This document shows, one piece after another, positions 14,525 to 26,779 of a stretch of 64,000 nt of DNA. The stretch comes from Linanthus parryae. Its lineage: Eukaryota > Streptophyta > Magnoliopsida > Ericales > Polemoniaceae. The translations under genes were made by a program, and so were the position numbers. Location of the stretch: assembly GCA_023055425.1 (NCBI GenBank), contig JALGPY010000002.1, positions 121,904,088-121,968,087 on the forward strand. The letters run 5' to 3'. The stretch's first letter is position 1. Each line of letters begins with the position of its first letter. The notes beneath the pieces were generated by a model, which was not told where the DNA came from, made no database searches, and saw only the letters and a list, made by a program, of their open reading frames with translations.

Positions 14525-17500
14525 TTTTGGCTAGCTCTTCATGTTCATCTGGGGTATTAAGGTGGTTACTTACACTTGTTCTCGTGTTTAGTGCTGTGGA
14601 TGCATGATTTGGAGACAAGATGGAGGTATTTGCAGATTCAAGAAGTGAAGGAAAATTCTCAAATTACTGCTTATTCACGTATGGGGAGGCAGCTGCAGTT
14701 TCACAAAGTTGTGGAAAATTCACTTGGGTCCCCAGTGTCGCAACACTGTGTTGCAACGCCAATTCCCCCTTGCAGCTTATGTTCTCTGTTAATCTCTGTA
14801 AACACAGAAGGTTAGAGCCAAAAAAGAACCCAGAAACAAAAACACCCAATGCCTTCAATCACCGCCCTACACCCCAGCAACCCATCGCCGCTTTCTTCTC
14901 CACCCTCTCAACCAACGCAACCAGACCTCCGTCCCTGACAGCTCAGAATCCGAACTCCATGGATTGCGAGCGCCAAACCTCTCCCCCTATATCCGATCAG
15001 CAAACCACCGCGACTTCCATGGATGAAAACTACCGAGAACCAAGAACCCTCTTTCTCTCTGCCCTATTTATAATCCGTCCTCAACCAGACCCCGTTTCCC
15101 CTAATTATCACCGCCTCCACCATTGAACCCGGCGAATCTTCGCCATGGATTCCGGCCACAAGGTCAGCTGAAACCCGAACAACCCAACCCCCGAAACCCA
15201 CCAACGAACAACTGCTCCGCCCTCTCCTCTTCCACTGTATCACTCGGAACTGACAATCGATCCCTCTCTCGCACACTCCGACCAGAAACCCAGGCCACCT
15301 CTCTCCCAATTCAGCCCTCCATGAACTCCGACCCAACCCCTCCAACCCATAAACCACCATCTCTGACCAGAACCAAACCCGAACAAACGACCGATGAACT
15401 CGAATTGAAAACCCAGCAACCACCAGAACACTCCTGAACAACCCCAACCCACTGTCTCCTCTCCGATCTGCTACAGCACAGCCGAACCCCCAATTAAAGA
15501 TCCCCTCTGTTACATAATTTCAGCACTCAGAAAAAAGTACAGCAACTGGGTTGTTAAAAAAAAGACAGAGAAGGAGAAAGCCCCATCCTAACCACGGGGG
15601 TGTTAAAAGTTACCATTGTTTGGTGAGTTTTTAATTGAATTATGTGTTGGGTCATGGGTGTTAGAATTGAGAAAAAGAAGGAAGAAGGTTTTTTTTCATA
15701 AGAAGAAAATTGACAGAGAGTACTAAGCAAGAAAATGATTATGCAATAGCTGATATGGATTAGCCCGTGTTTGAAACTGGATTGAAAGTTTGACGAAGCA
15801 ATTGACCCCGGTGTGCTACCGCGCACTCGACCGCCATGGGAGCTCGCATTGACGTACGCAATGTGAGTTCGGGGATTTTTCGTTCCTTTCTCTTCAGCAA
15901 CAACGGATCAATCGACCCCGGTGTGTTCCACACACTCGACCGTAATGGGAGCTAGCATTGTCGCGCACAATGTTTGCTTGGGGATTGTTCTTGCTATCGC
16001 AGTCATCACTTCTTAGATTTCATCCACGACCTTGTGTCGGTTGTGAGTATTCTTTTCTCTCTCTTTACTTACCGTTTAGGCACATCGTACTTGCTCTAGG
16101 ATTTTATTTTTATAATTCTAGGGAATTACTTGAATACTTGCTTATTTCCGGCACACACAACATGTTCATGTGCACGTAGCTTGAATTATCTCTAAATTTA
16201 TTGTATCTACCTTCTTGTGCCATGACATTACTCCGAGTAGATTCACCGTCATTCGCATCTGAATGCTGAATCCTCTTGGTTGATCTCTAAATTCGTTGAG
16301 GACAACGAAGCACTCCAGTGTGGGGGGATTTTTAGCTATTTGCTAGCCATGTCCGTGTCTGCATCGCCAGTTACATGTAGATTAAATTGTCGTATTGTGA
16401 GTCAGTGTAGTACTTGTAGTCCGAGTCGTTTTTTTTAATATATTGTTGCAGTGTGCTTAAATTTAGAGTAGTTAGTGTTTAGGTTGCACTTTTACTTTAT
16501 TGAGTCCCCCTACCAATTGTCTTGTGGTTAGTCAAGTTGGCCAAAAGCATATAGAGTCTAGGAAAATATATAAAAAAATGAAAAAATTAAAAAAAAATGA
16601 AAAATCCTAAAATTGAAATTTTTGAGAAAAGGACAATCGAAAGAGGCTGAAGTTTGATAAATCGCGAAGTGTGAGGATTTTAGGCGTAGAGCATGATTTG
16701 CGACCGAGAGTGACGACGTGAGTCCCCCCAGTAGGTATAGAGAGACTTTCTTTACGGGATTGCCTACCTATTTCTAACACTTACGTGATTTTCATAGCCA
16801 AAGTGTGTGCCTATTTTCTTACAAGAGCTGAGCTAGGTGTGAGCTAAACAAGCCGAACATCCATGTGTACGTCTTAGGTAGTCGCCAACCCGCCTCGTAG
16901 TGGCACACGAAACCGCTATGCGAGGTGTGTATTAGAGCACTCACTGCTTTTAGAACTCACATTGTAGGACCATTAGACGCCCCGATTTGAACCTTGGATT
17001 CTTTGCTAGCTTTCGGACCTAGGGTGACGATTCTTGGCCTTCATCAAAAATTGATTAGAATCACCACTTTAGTGCGTCACGAGGGAATTGTGTAGTTGAG
17101 GGGGTTCGATGAGGGAGTGATTATACATTTCGTTGAGTTCTACGTCTCGCTTGCACTTCATTGATTATCTACGAGGGGATGCGAGGGTGAGTGAGTAGGC
17201 TCGCGCACTTCGGTGTGGCGGTAATCCATGCCATTACATCATGGACACAGTTACGGAGAGCCGTGAGTGCGTGAATCTAATACGCACGGAATTGGGTTGG
17301 GTGAACTTGAATTGGTGGATCGTGCTAGGTACCGGTTTCGATTACTTTGGTGTAGGAGGATCGGTTGGATTAGGCACGAGATACATTCATCTTCGGGACT
17401 ACTTGAGAGGGGACGTGGTGACATTCGAGTGTGGGGGTGTCGACTTTTGACTCCGGACATTGAGTGTGAGCTTGCGACGACTCCACTCCCACACATGTAC

Positions 17501-18410
17501 TTCATTGATTTTGCGGCTTGGACTTTACATGGACTTTGATTGAGTTAGGAGAAGATGATTCTTTTATGTGATATTCATTCATCGATTTACGTGCATCCTT
17601 CTCCTAGCATAATTGATTATTATTTGAAGACCACTCGGATATTATTGTTGAATTTTGTGGGTATTTTGAGAGAATTTTGAAAAAAAAAATAGAAAAAAAA
17701 ACAGAAAAAAAAAAAGAAAATGAAATGAAAAAAAAAGAGAGAAAAATAAAAAGGAGATGAAGTAAAGTGTTGAGGTGAATTTGAATGAGAACGAGTGGTG
17801 GAGCTACTTTGACGACGACGGTTCACATTTCATGCACGACGAACGACGATAGCCACGGAGATCACTAGCGTACCGGGGTTTGAGGGAATTGAGGGCCGGA
17901 GGTGGTGAGCTTTGGGTTTCGGTTCCTATCATCGTGGTGAGGGTGTGTGAGATGTGGGGATTTGATGTGAGAATGTGACGCTTAGGACTTGATTACGACG
18001 AGCTTATCTTTATGTCCCTAAGCCTCATCATTTGAAAACCGTTAGCGGATTAGGAGCTCGGACCTTGGATGTGGCTTTGCCTAGCGTAGTCTCTTATTTC
18101 GTGGCACACGCGAAGAGGTAATGTATTCTTTAACTTAGTAAAGTTAGGCTTTCTATACTAGCTAGGGGAGATTCTCGTTGTCAAATTTAGTTTCAACTCA
18201 TGCTTTGTTCCTAGGATTCTCATCACTTCATGATATTCGATTAAAGCCAATGGAGATTGTCCGATCTCAACAAAAAAAAAGATAAAAAGTTTGTTGTTAA
18301 TATTATTGCATTGTACATAATTGATTTGCATTATATATATCATGTAGTTGCATAGTCGTGAGTCGTGTTGAGTCGTTTGCGTCATGAGTCGGCTAGTAAA
18401 TAGTAATTTT
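14525..18410 (+). other. Element B non-coding interior
   Basis: There is a Pro/Thr-codon-rich, GC-richer stretch at 14820-15520 with broken ORFs on both strands, then AT-rich A-runs (16560-16610, 17680-17750) and many short ORFs without recognisable domains. A second purine-tract-like motif, gtgtggggggat, occurs at about 16319-16330, 2.1 kb before the real one. I see no intact gene. Confidence 0.6.
15801..15995 (+). repeat. Two-copy direct repeat, about 110-bp period
   Basis: Units start at 15801 and 15911. Both contain GACCCCGGTGTG, then CGCACTCGACC or CACACTCGACC, then ATGGGAGCT(C/A)GCATTG, then GGGGATT. The copies differ at many positions, so the duplication is old compared with the LTRs. 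Confidence 0.8.
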
Positions 18411-18445
18411 GCTCGGGACGAGCAAAAGGTAAGTGTGGGGGTATT
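18411..18445 (+). promoter_or_regulatory. Element B polypurine tract region
   Basis: gctcgggacgagcaaaagg is followed by taagtgtgggggtatt directly before the right LTR. The gggacgag...gtgtggggg arrangement is characteristic of plus-strand priming sites of Athila/Tat elements. Confidence 0.85.
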
Positions 18446-20081
18446 TGATACCTCTCTTTTAGGAGTTATTATTATACTTTCATATTACTTGTGTTAGGCT
18501 TATTTCACATGATTTATATGTTATATTTGCAAAAATATGTGAATTTGACGATTTATAAGCCTAAGAGTGAAAAGTTGTGTTTCTAGCTTATTTGCGCATG
18601 TTTTCTCTCATATTTGCTATGATAATTGCACGGGTTGTTTAGTGTTGTGTATCTCAGGTAAAATAGGTGCAATGGATCTTATGAGAGGCTTGGAGGTACT
18701 TGGTATGGAGCTAGATGAAGATGAGAAAAGGAGACGCAAAAACGAAGCAAAGTTGGAAAAGTCACACAAGACCAGCCTTCACTATTTTCGACGCTCAGGA
18801 AAATCTACAAAGAATTTTGGCGCAAGGCCTGCGGCATTGAAAAGTAGACATCCGTAGATTTCCAACGATATATGGTAGGTCCAAAGACGAGTCCGTATGA
18901 GGGAGATACAGCCCGCGCAAGATCAGCAAATAATTCTGTCCGGGAATTACAAAGTAGAGGGGCTGAAGTGCAATTTCGGCCAGATTTCATTAAAAAGCGT
19001 GCCCAGGCAATAAAGGACAGATTCTCAGACCTAGAACAGAGGGATACGCTACTGGAGAAGAGGGAGGAAGGCTAGGGAGCACGAGGGGCATGAAGAACAA
19101 CGCCGAAATCGCCGGAACGCGAATTACGAGTTTGACTAGCCCTCCTATCTTTTCTATCGTTTCTCAATACTATGAACTTGTTATCTATTATTTTCAGCAT
19201 ATTTGAGTAGTTTTCTTGGCTAGGCTCTATGGAGAGCCTAGGGTTTTGTTAGACAGCGTCCCGGATTTGTTTCTTTGATTCACGCTTATGGATTCACGTT
19301 ATTGATTAATTTTCTTCTCTATTGGTGTATTGTTGACCTAGAACTATTGACACGTATTAGGTAGGATATGAATGATGAATAGAGATGTCTTTGATCCAAT
19401 ACGTTTATCTTAGCTTAAAGTAATAGTGAATTTTCTTATTCTAGTAATCTTGTTCTTAATTTTATGCTACCTTAGCGTCATGAACTAGGGTATCTACTTG
19501 GTGAAAGATTGATGGACTGACAGGTGAAGATTGATTAGCTTATGAATCTAGGATTGCGAGCAACCCTGTGTCGTGATGGACTGGAAGGAAAAACGTTAGG
19601 GTTGGATCAAAACGTGGGATTATTTATAATGCTTGTTAGGTGATATAGTTTATGGATCGACAGATGACGACTATTGAATCTAACATAGGCTTACATGAGA
19701 TCGAAAGAAGATTGTGAGTAGTTAAAAGTGATCAAGAGCATATTCATCGTTACGTGTTTCAAAGCAATATCTGAAATGGTCTACTGCCCTAGGTGATCCA
19801 TAGATCGCCTTGTCTTTCTTAATATTTAATCAAACCTTGTTTAATTATAAAAATTCAAAAATATTGTCTTTTAGTTAGTTTAATACAGTCACTTGATTGG
19901 GGGTGACAAATTCTCAAATCAACAACTTTCTTCCTGTTATTTCAATTACACTCTTTAGATTTAATCTCTAACTAACAATAAACCTACTATCTGTCCTCGT
20001 GGGATCGATAACTCGGGGTTGAAATACCACCCCTATATTACTTGACCGTGCACTTGCGCATACACGTAAGAAATCGTGTCA
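18446..20081 (+). repeat. Element B right LTR
   Basis: It starts TGATACCTCTC, ends AAATCGTGTCA and is followed by gatgg. It is nearly identical to the left LTR, with scattered substitutions and one loss of about 6 bp (near 19126, where the left copy has an extra cgtcac-type segment). Confidence 0.93.
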
Positions 20082-20086
20082 GATGG

Positions 20087-21240
20087 CGGAACTCCGACCC
20101 GACTTCTTTTACGGGACGGACGACCCAACCATCCTCGAGAATTGGATACGCGACTTTCACAAGGCGCTGATTTCGGTGCATTGCCTAGAGGATCGACGCA
20201 TAGAAGTTGCAGTCTACTATTTTAAGAAATAAGCCGATAATTGGTGGACTCCTGCATCAGCTGCTTTGCTCGCCCAAGAAGGCTTTGGATGGGAGCAACC
20301 AAAGGAATCTATGCGTGAGCGGTTCTACCCCGATCATGTCAAGTCTAGGAAATTTAATGAGTTCTTGCACCTGAAGCAAGAGGGGGATACCCTGACTGAC
20401 TACTACGACAAGTTTATGGAACCTATGAGGTTTGGGCAAGCAATTACACCGACAGAGGCAAGCAAGATCCGCAAGTTTGTCGAAGGGTTGAACTTTCAAG
20501 TTCGAAGGCCATAGGGCCTACACGTTTCAACACGCTGTTAGGGGCCTATGGAGCGGCTCAGGATATGCAGCGCATTCTGGATGAGGATGTAGAAGCTAAC
20601 AAGAAAAGAAAGACCGAGGCACCAGCAGCAACTAGTTTCCAGAACTGCGGGGATAAAAGGATTCGTCCCAACCCAGCCCCTGCCAACCAATTTGGGAACC
20701 AAGGCCAAGGTGGATAGGGCCAGGTAAGGACTTACCACTGCAAGCGATGCGGAAATAACCACCCAGGGGTCGACTGTCAAGGAAACAAAGTCACATGCTA
20801 CAATTGTGGTAAATTGGGCCACAGGAAAATGGAGTATAGGGGAAGACCAAAAGGGAACAAGACCGGGAATGATTCCGAAAACCGCGACAACTTCAATGGA
20901 GGGGGGAACGATGGTAATGGTGGAAATCGTCAAGGAGACAACAACAACTTCAACCGTAGAGGTAACAACAACTATGGTGGAAAAAACAACAGGCCTCAGG
21001 GGAACAATGTAGTGGCAACAACAGCCCCAGCGACAGTAAACCAAGGTGCGGCCGGAACCATCAACGTCATGAATCAGACGCAGGCGAAACAGGCCAACAT
21101 AGTAACTGGTACATCGCTATCCACCCATCGTTAGTTTATTTGAATCTAGAGCGTTTTTTCCCTTCATCTCCTAAACTATTGCTAAGAATATAGAATCACT
21201 AGATCCTACATGTTCTAACTGTCTCGTCTTTGACTCCTAA
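20087..21240 (+). pseudogene. Element A gag core, zinc knuckle and protease remnant
   Basis: The retrotransposon gag core resumes right after B: LRPDFFYGTDDPTILENW, then a stop (TAA, about 20230) where chromoviruses have an acidic residue before ADNWW, then FYPDHVKSRKFNEFLHLKQE and a stop at 20512. A frameshift precedes the zinc-knuckle region at about 20735-20830. The first knuckle reads CKRCGNNHPGVDC; the second reads CYNCGKLGH with Tyr where its last Cys is expected. A Gly/Asn-rich tail follows. The protease start NIVTGTSL is near 21095, but the DSGA-like active site now reads ESRA (about 21147-21158), beyond a stop. Pol sequence after this is missing; the 3' end of A resumes beyond C. Confidence 0.88.
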
Positions 21241-21365
21241 TGACATGAGACACCATATACTTTTAATTATATTAGGATATCTAGAAATGAGACTACCATC
21301 ATACCTGACTTAGTGACTTAGGAAACCAATATCGAACGTGACCCGAGTGACGGGGACATCACTCA

Positions 21366-21386
21366 TTTTAAGGGAGATGTGATTTA
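21366..21386 (+). promoter_or_regulatory. Element A upstream purine-tract-like motif
   Basis: ttttaagggagatgtgattt almost repeats the true purine tract of A at 36304-36320 (ttttaagggagatgtga). It is preceded by cggggacatcactc, a motif also found ahead of the first purine tract in D and after the chromodomain of F. Confidence 0.6.
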
Positions 21387-21391
21387 ACAGC

Positions 21392-22014
21392 TGTAGATAG
21401 TGCTTTCTGGACAGGCAGATCTTAGCCACGTGGCGACCATCCAGCGCACCATACTGTGCTTCACACACACCGGATCACCAGCCGCGCTGATCCACGTGGG
21501 GGCTGCGAGACAGGGCCCTCGCATACCACCGCACGGGACTTGTAGGAACTTAGTGGTTTGGAGGCTAGAGTAAGTCCTGTCGCGCGCGAGCGACAACCAA
21601 GCCCGCACCCGACCCCTAGTAACTGCTTTGAGAGATTTATGGCATGAGTTCCATAAACCCGGTCAACCCGGTCAACCTCGTAACGGTTCCGGTATACGTG
21701 GGTAACATGCCGTAACGGTCCTTATATACGCGGACGAACGTGTCGTTGTGGTTAAGCTAATTAAGCCGCCATTAATGGGCGCATTAACCACACTACAACG
21801 GTCACATTCTCCGTTATATATAGGATCGTTAACCCTTCCATACAAGGGCGGACTGACCTGAACTACGTGGAAGCTCTGCCAAAATCCTGTCTCTCTCTCA
21901 CACAGTACTATTGCCTTACTCTCTCCCTACACACAACCCAACACTTCCTGTGTTATTTCTATCCTCTGCTCTTTGTGTATATTGAATTCTCTCTGCAGGA
22001 TTCTCTCGTACACA
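21392..22014 (+). repeat. Element C left LTR
   Basis: It begins TGTAGATAGTGC and ends CTCGTACACA. It contains a tatatatagga TATA-like stretch near 21815, about 200 bp from the end, as expected for an LTR promoter. It carries an extra 9-bp ggtcaaccc unit near 21660 missing from the right copy. Confidence 0.96.
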
Positions 22015-22016
22015 TT

Positions 22017-22035
22017 TGGTGAACCCGACGTGAAC
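22017..22035 (+). promoter_or_regulatory. Element C candidate primer-binding site
   Basis: TGGTGAACCCGACGTGAAC starts 2 bp after the LTR end, the normal position. I could not assign the matching tRNA with confidence. Confidence 0.65.
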
Positions 22036-22053
22036 TTACTATTGCAAGCAACC

Positions 22054-24648
22054 ATGTCTCATGAAGATGATGTCAGTAACAGATCGCCTTCCACGGAGAC
22101 CACCTCGGGAGAGGAGGCCCGCCGTACTCATACAGCCGCCGGTGAAGCTCCGACGATAGAGGCCATGGACGCCACCATCCAGAACCAGGCGAAGGCTCTT
22201 AAAGCTCAATCTGCGCAGCTGGAACGGATAATGGCTATCTTGGGGACTCTTGCCCCAAATCCTGCGCCAGCCACTGTCGTCTCTCAGGGAGGAGGAACTT
22301 CCACCACTCAAGGATTGGGAGTATCAACCACACCACCTAATCCTAACCTTCAAACTCCGCCGGCAACGGCGCAGGGGAAAACAGCTCAAATGGTGCCTCT
22401 TACCACTCATGTGCCTCCACCGCCAATCCTGGCATCTAACCCGTCTTCACAATATCCTTTGCCTCCTCCGCCGGAGGCGTGGGGCAATGCGAATCCACAG
22501 TACATTCCTAGCTCTTCTGCAGTATATGTGTCGCCTCCAACTGCAACAACCCCTCCTCCAGCTGCTGGGGGAAGCGCGCCGGAGTGTATGACGTCGCTGC
22601 AGCGGCGCATAGAAACCATCCTAGCTAATCAACCGTTCGTAGACACCATCATCCCGAAGCTTGACAATGATCTGCCTATCCCACTTGAGATCTACCTCAT
22701 GCCTAACCCTGCTGGGTACAAGGCTCCTAAATGGGAAAAGTTCGAAGATGTCAATGGAAACGCCCACGAGCATGTCATGCGTTTCATCGATGTGATGGGG
22801 CCATACGGGGCTGATCCTAAGCTGCTGATGCGCGAGTTCCCGAAATCCCTGGGGAACGTGGCCTACAAGTGGTATAGGACACTGGAGGCTGGATCCGTGA
22901 AGACCTAGGACGATATGGTCCAGAAATTTTATACCAAATTCTTCCAGATGGAAGAAAAGGTGACAATGATTCATCTCTCGCAGATGTACCAGAAGCGCAA
23001 GGAGGAAGGAGTGACGTTCATCAAGAAGTTTAGGGCCAAGTCCTTGGAATGCAAAGATGTGATACTTGAGAGCAGGCTCGTGGAAATATGCCTGCAGTGC
23101 ATGCGAGATGAGTACAAAGGTATGCTTATCAACCTGCAAACTCCTACATTTTCGAAGCTAATCGAATGCACAAAGAACATAGAGCCTATAGTGGAGAGGC
23201 AGAAAAAGAGGCACGCCTCTGAGAGATCCCCGAGCGGGACTACCTTTAAAATTGGGAGGTTCAGCTACAAAAGGGGACGTGAAGCCGAAGTGAACACGGT
23301 CTCGCCCCAAAAGCAGCCAAAGGTTGCAAGCTTCGATGCGCCACCTCTACCATGTTCGGTGGAGGAAGCGAGTGACTTGTGCAGACAATGGCGTAAAGAC
23401 GGAATCTTGCCGCCGCTTGAAAGGACACCCTCCAAGGAGATGGTGAGGGACCCAAAGTGGTGCGAATGTCACGGAAAGGTCATGCATCCCACGACTGACT
23501 GCAAGAAGCTCATAATCATGGTAAGCCAAAAGATGAAAAATGGCGAGCTGATTGTCATCGACCAGAGGCAGGATGTGCGAAACAATCTACTGCCTGCTCA
23601 CGCGGAGCAAGAGCCGAAGGGCAAAGAGGTTGCCATGATCTCGATTATGGACCTTGAAGAGGTTGCAGAGGATGGTCTACCCATCATTGCTGAGATCCAC
23701 AATGACGAGGACTACAGCATAGACACGGAGGACGAACGTGCTGATCGGATGAAAGGGTCGCACGGGTTCAGCAGGTTCTTCGATGAAATGAACTTCTCGG
23801 AGAAATGCCGGAAGGAAATGACAAAGGCGATCCTGAGGATAGCGGAAGATTACGAGGAAGATATCGTGGTCTCCAACGGGAAGGTTGTCAGGGCATCTCG
23901 CTCTACAGAAAAGGTCATAACCTTCTCCGCAAGCGACAAGAAGACAGATGCGATCCACCAGAAGCCTCTGTATGTAACGGCAGTCATCAATGGCGTGGAG
24001 TTCAAAAGAGCGTTTGTCGACGGAGGAGCAGCAGTCAACGTTGTCTCGCTCAACACTCTGAAGCTAGCAGGAATCCCGGAGCAGAAGATTGTCAGGCGTC
24101 CATCCCCGCTGATGGGATTCGGAAGCGACTCCAGAATGACGATAGGATGGATCCGTCTGGGTCTCCAGATTGGCAAAATCAAATGTTCAGCCAAGTTCTA
24201 TGTCATAGATGTGAACACTACGTATCACATGATTATAGGCCGGGCCTGGATTCATCGCTTCGATGCGGTCCCTTCAACAGCTCACCAGGTGATGAAAGCT
24301 ATCTGGAATGACAGAATAGTAGAGATACCAGCCTCGATAAATCCTTTCAACCTGGATGAAGCGCACCTCACTGAGGCGGTATGGTTCACTGAGATGGCAG
24401 ATGAGCAAACGCCGGGGCCGTTCAACCCCACTCCTTTGCCTCGTTGGGAGGACATCAAAGATCAGTCACCTGCAGGAGTGATGGTGACAAGAGAGGAGTC
24501 CAAGGAAAGACCGTCTATGCGAGAAGAGGCACTGCGGATTGCCTACCAAAGAAAGAATGTTTACACCCTGAAAAGGATAGCAAAGCATGATCCCGAAGGC
24601 AAAGAGATAGAAAGCTTCTACGCTAACGGGAAGAAATGCTACCGCATA
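22054..24648 (+). pseudogene. Element C gag and protease
   Basis: The frame starts at ATG 22054; the earlier ATG at 21973 lies in the LTR. The head is Pro/Ala/Thr-rich (about residues 40-190), followed by the gag core (about 200-390, with YKAPKWEKFEDVNG and YKWYRTLE). TAG at 22906-22908 stands where the family has Trp, and the same frame continues. The Tat-type zinc motif CECHGKVMHPTTDC is at about 23461-23502. The protease active site is FVDGGAAVNVV near 24013-24045; DGG in place of DSG/DTG is usual in the Tat branch. TGA at 24649 ends the open stretch, but the frame remains readable through TAA 24724 and TAG 24850 into RT, so gag and pol were probably one polyprotein. Confidence 0.93.
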
Positions 24649-24651
24649 TGA

Positions 24652-25992
24652 AGGTGCACGGGGATACCCCCACGTGAGCATGGGGATATGCCTGAGCAAA
24701 TCAACCAAATCGAGCAGGTCATGTAAATAGACAAACCAACGCCAGGTGTTTTAGAGGAAAAACTCAAACAAGCGCCCGAATGCATGGAGGACAAGCCCAA
24801 ACCACAAAAGCAGGTACTGAAGGAGGTATTCCTAAGCCCAAGCGAAGAATAGAAAAGGCCAGTCTTTCTGAGTGCAGACCTCACGAGAGAGGAAGAGGAA
24901 AGATTACTGCAGCTTCTGACTGAGTATAAGGACGTATTTGCATGGGAGTACGATGAGATGCCTGGTCTGGACACGAGCATCACCATGCACCGGTTAGATG
25001 TAATCCCCGGATCCAAACCGATAAAGCAGAACACAAGAAGCTTTAGGCCGGAGCTCAATGTGAAGATTAAGCAAGAAATTGTCAAACTTCTGGATGCCAA
25101 ATTCATCGAGCCAAATCACCATCCTACATGGTTGGCCATCATCGTGCCTGTAGTGAAGAAGAATGGGCAACTTCTCATTTGTGTGGACTTCCGAGACCTT
25201 AATCGTTTCTATCCCAAAGATGATTTTCCGCTTCCTAACATCGATCTACTTATCGATTCGACCGCAGATCATCGCATGTTCAGCTTCATGGACGACTTCA
25301 GTGGGTACAATCAGATCAAGATGGACCCTGAAGATGCACAGAAAACCGCGTTCATCACACAGTGGGGGTCTTCAATTACACGGTTATGCCTTTCGGTCTC
25401 AAGAACGCAGGTGCGACTTATCAGCGAGCCATGATGGCTCTGTTCCACGATATGATGCACAAAGAAGTAGAATTCTATGTGGACGACTTGGTTGTCAAGT
25501 CCGAAGAAGAGGCAGATCACTTGGGGGATTTGCGGAAAGTATTCAACAGATGCAGAAGATTTCAGTTAAAGATGAATCCCATGAAATGCGCATTCAGAGT
25601 AACCTCGGGGAAGTTCTTGGGATGCGTAGTGCATCGTCAAGGAATAGAGCATGATCCCGCGAAAGTATCGGCCATCACTAGCATGAACGCGCCGCATAAC
25701 CAGAGTGCCTTGAAGACTTTCTTGGGGAAGCTATCTTACCTGCGAAGGTTCATCCCGGCGATCGCCGAAATTACATTCTGTTTCAGCGGTCTCCTCAAGA
25801 AAGATGCTGTGTATAACTGGACTACAGAGCACGAAGCTGCGTTTGGAAGGCTAAAGGACCTGCTGACATCGTCAAAGGTAATGATCGCACCACAACTCGG
25901 ATCACCGCTCTTGCTGTACATAACGTCGACGAAGAGGTCTATAGGGGCACTTTGGCTCAGGAGTATGAGGGGTAAGAAAGGCCGATCTACTA
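24652..25992 (+). pseudogene. Element C reverse transcriptase
   Basis: Copies the RNA genome into DNA. The N-terminal part is in the gag frame: KEYDVFAWEYD-type sequence near 24930, a palm start (IVPVVKKNGQLLICVDFRDLN, about 25141-25203) and FPLPNIDLLID. A frameshift near 25366 moves to the frame with MPFGLKNAGATYQRAM and the catalytic YVDD at 25476-25487. The thumb and connection continue through FLGKLSYLRRFIP to about 25950. A second frameshift lies at about 25950-26000. The active-site residues themselves are unchanged. Confidence 0.94.
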
Positions 25993-26779
25993 CATTTCTT
26001 GCATAGTGCAGCCCGCAGAATCAAGGTACACGGACATCGAGTGTCATTGCCTTGCCTTATTCTTTGTAATAGAGAAGTTAAAGCACTATTTTGCTTCGCA
26101 CAAAGTGGTGGTGGTTACAAAGAGTGATCCTATACGGTATTATTTAAACTTCATCCTATACGGTATCATTTCCCAATATGACATCACATGTGTTCGACCC
26201 CGGGCAATCAAATCGTAAGCGGTGGCGGATTTGCTAGCACAGTTCCCTGATAATAGTCATGAGCCCGTGATTGAGGAAGAACTGGAAGGACCTGAAATCT
26301 ATGCAGTTGAGTTTCCTTACTGGACGCTCCATTTCGACGGGTCGTCGACAAGGAAGGGTGGAGGAATTGGCATAGTCCAGACCAAACCTGATGGAGAGGT
26401 CATAAAGATGTCCGCAAAGCTTGACTTTGCAGAGTATGAAGCTCTCATCGCAGGTCTTCGCGCAGCAAGGGCACTAGAAGTAAGCAATTTGACGGTTATG
26501 GGGGACTCCAAGCTAATCGTCAAACAAGCCTCAGGCGAGTATGGTTTGAAGGAGATAAACCTATTGCCCTACCGGACTTTGGTACAGAAGCTGGTGCAAC
26601 AATTCTGCGATGTCAGGTACGAGCACAAACCCAGAACAGACAATAGGCATGCTGATGCTTTGGCTACCCTGGGGTCCAAAGTTAGTGCGGATAAGTGCCC
26701 CGCGAGAATCTCGATTGAAGTGCGAACGTCCTCGGCGTTGACAGAGGACGCGTGCGAAGACGAACATATGGATGATGCA
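25993..26779 (+). pseudogene. Element C tandem RNase H domains (dual RNase H)
   Basis: The original Ty3/gypsy RNase H remains as a shortened connection-like domain (PAESRYTDIECHCLAL, HYFASHKVVVV), ending at a TAA at 26216. A second RNase H follows at about 26312-26690: WTLHFDGSSTRKGGGIG, then EYEALIAGLRAA, GDSKLIV and NRHADALATL, giving the D-E-D-D residues. An acquired archaeal/plant-type RNase H is established knowledge for the Tat branch. The second domain looks complete. Confidence 0.9.

Larger units (their letters stand above)
11812..20081 (+). mobile_element. Element B: non-autonomous Athila/Tat-like LTR retrotransposon
   Basis: Two nearly identical LTRs (11812-13452, 1641 bp; 18446-20081, 1636 bp) flank a 5.0 kb interior. 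The gatgg target duplication is exact (11807-11811 and 20082-20086). The primer site pairs with tRNA-Asp and the 3' end carries a gtgtgggggt purine tract, a combination typical of the Athila and Tat branches. No gag, protease, RT or integrase motif is present; the only sizeable ORF is an unrecognised 308-residue frame. The element must have used proteins from another element. Confidence 0.92.
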
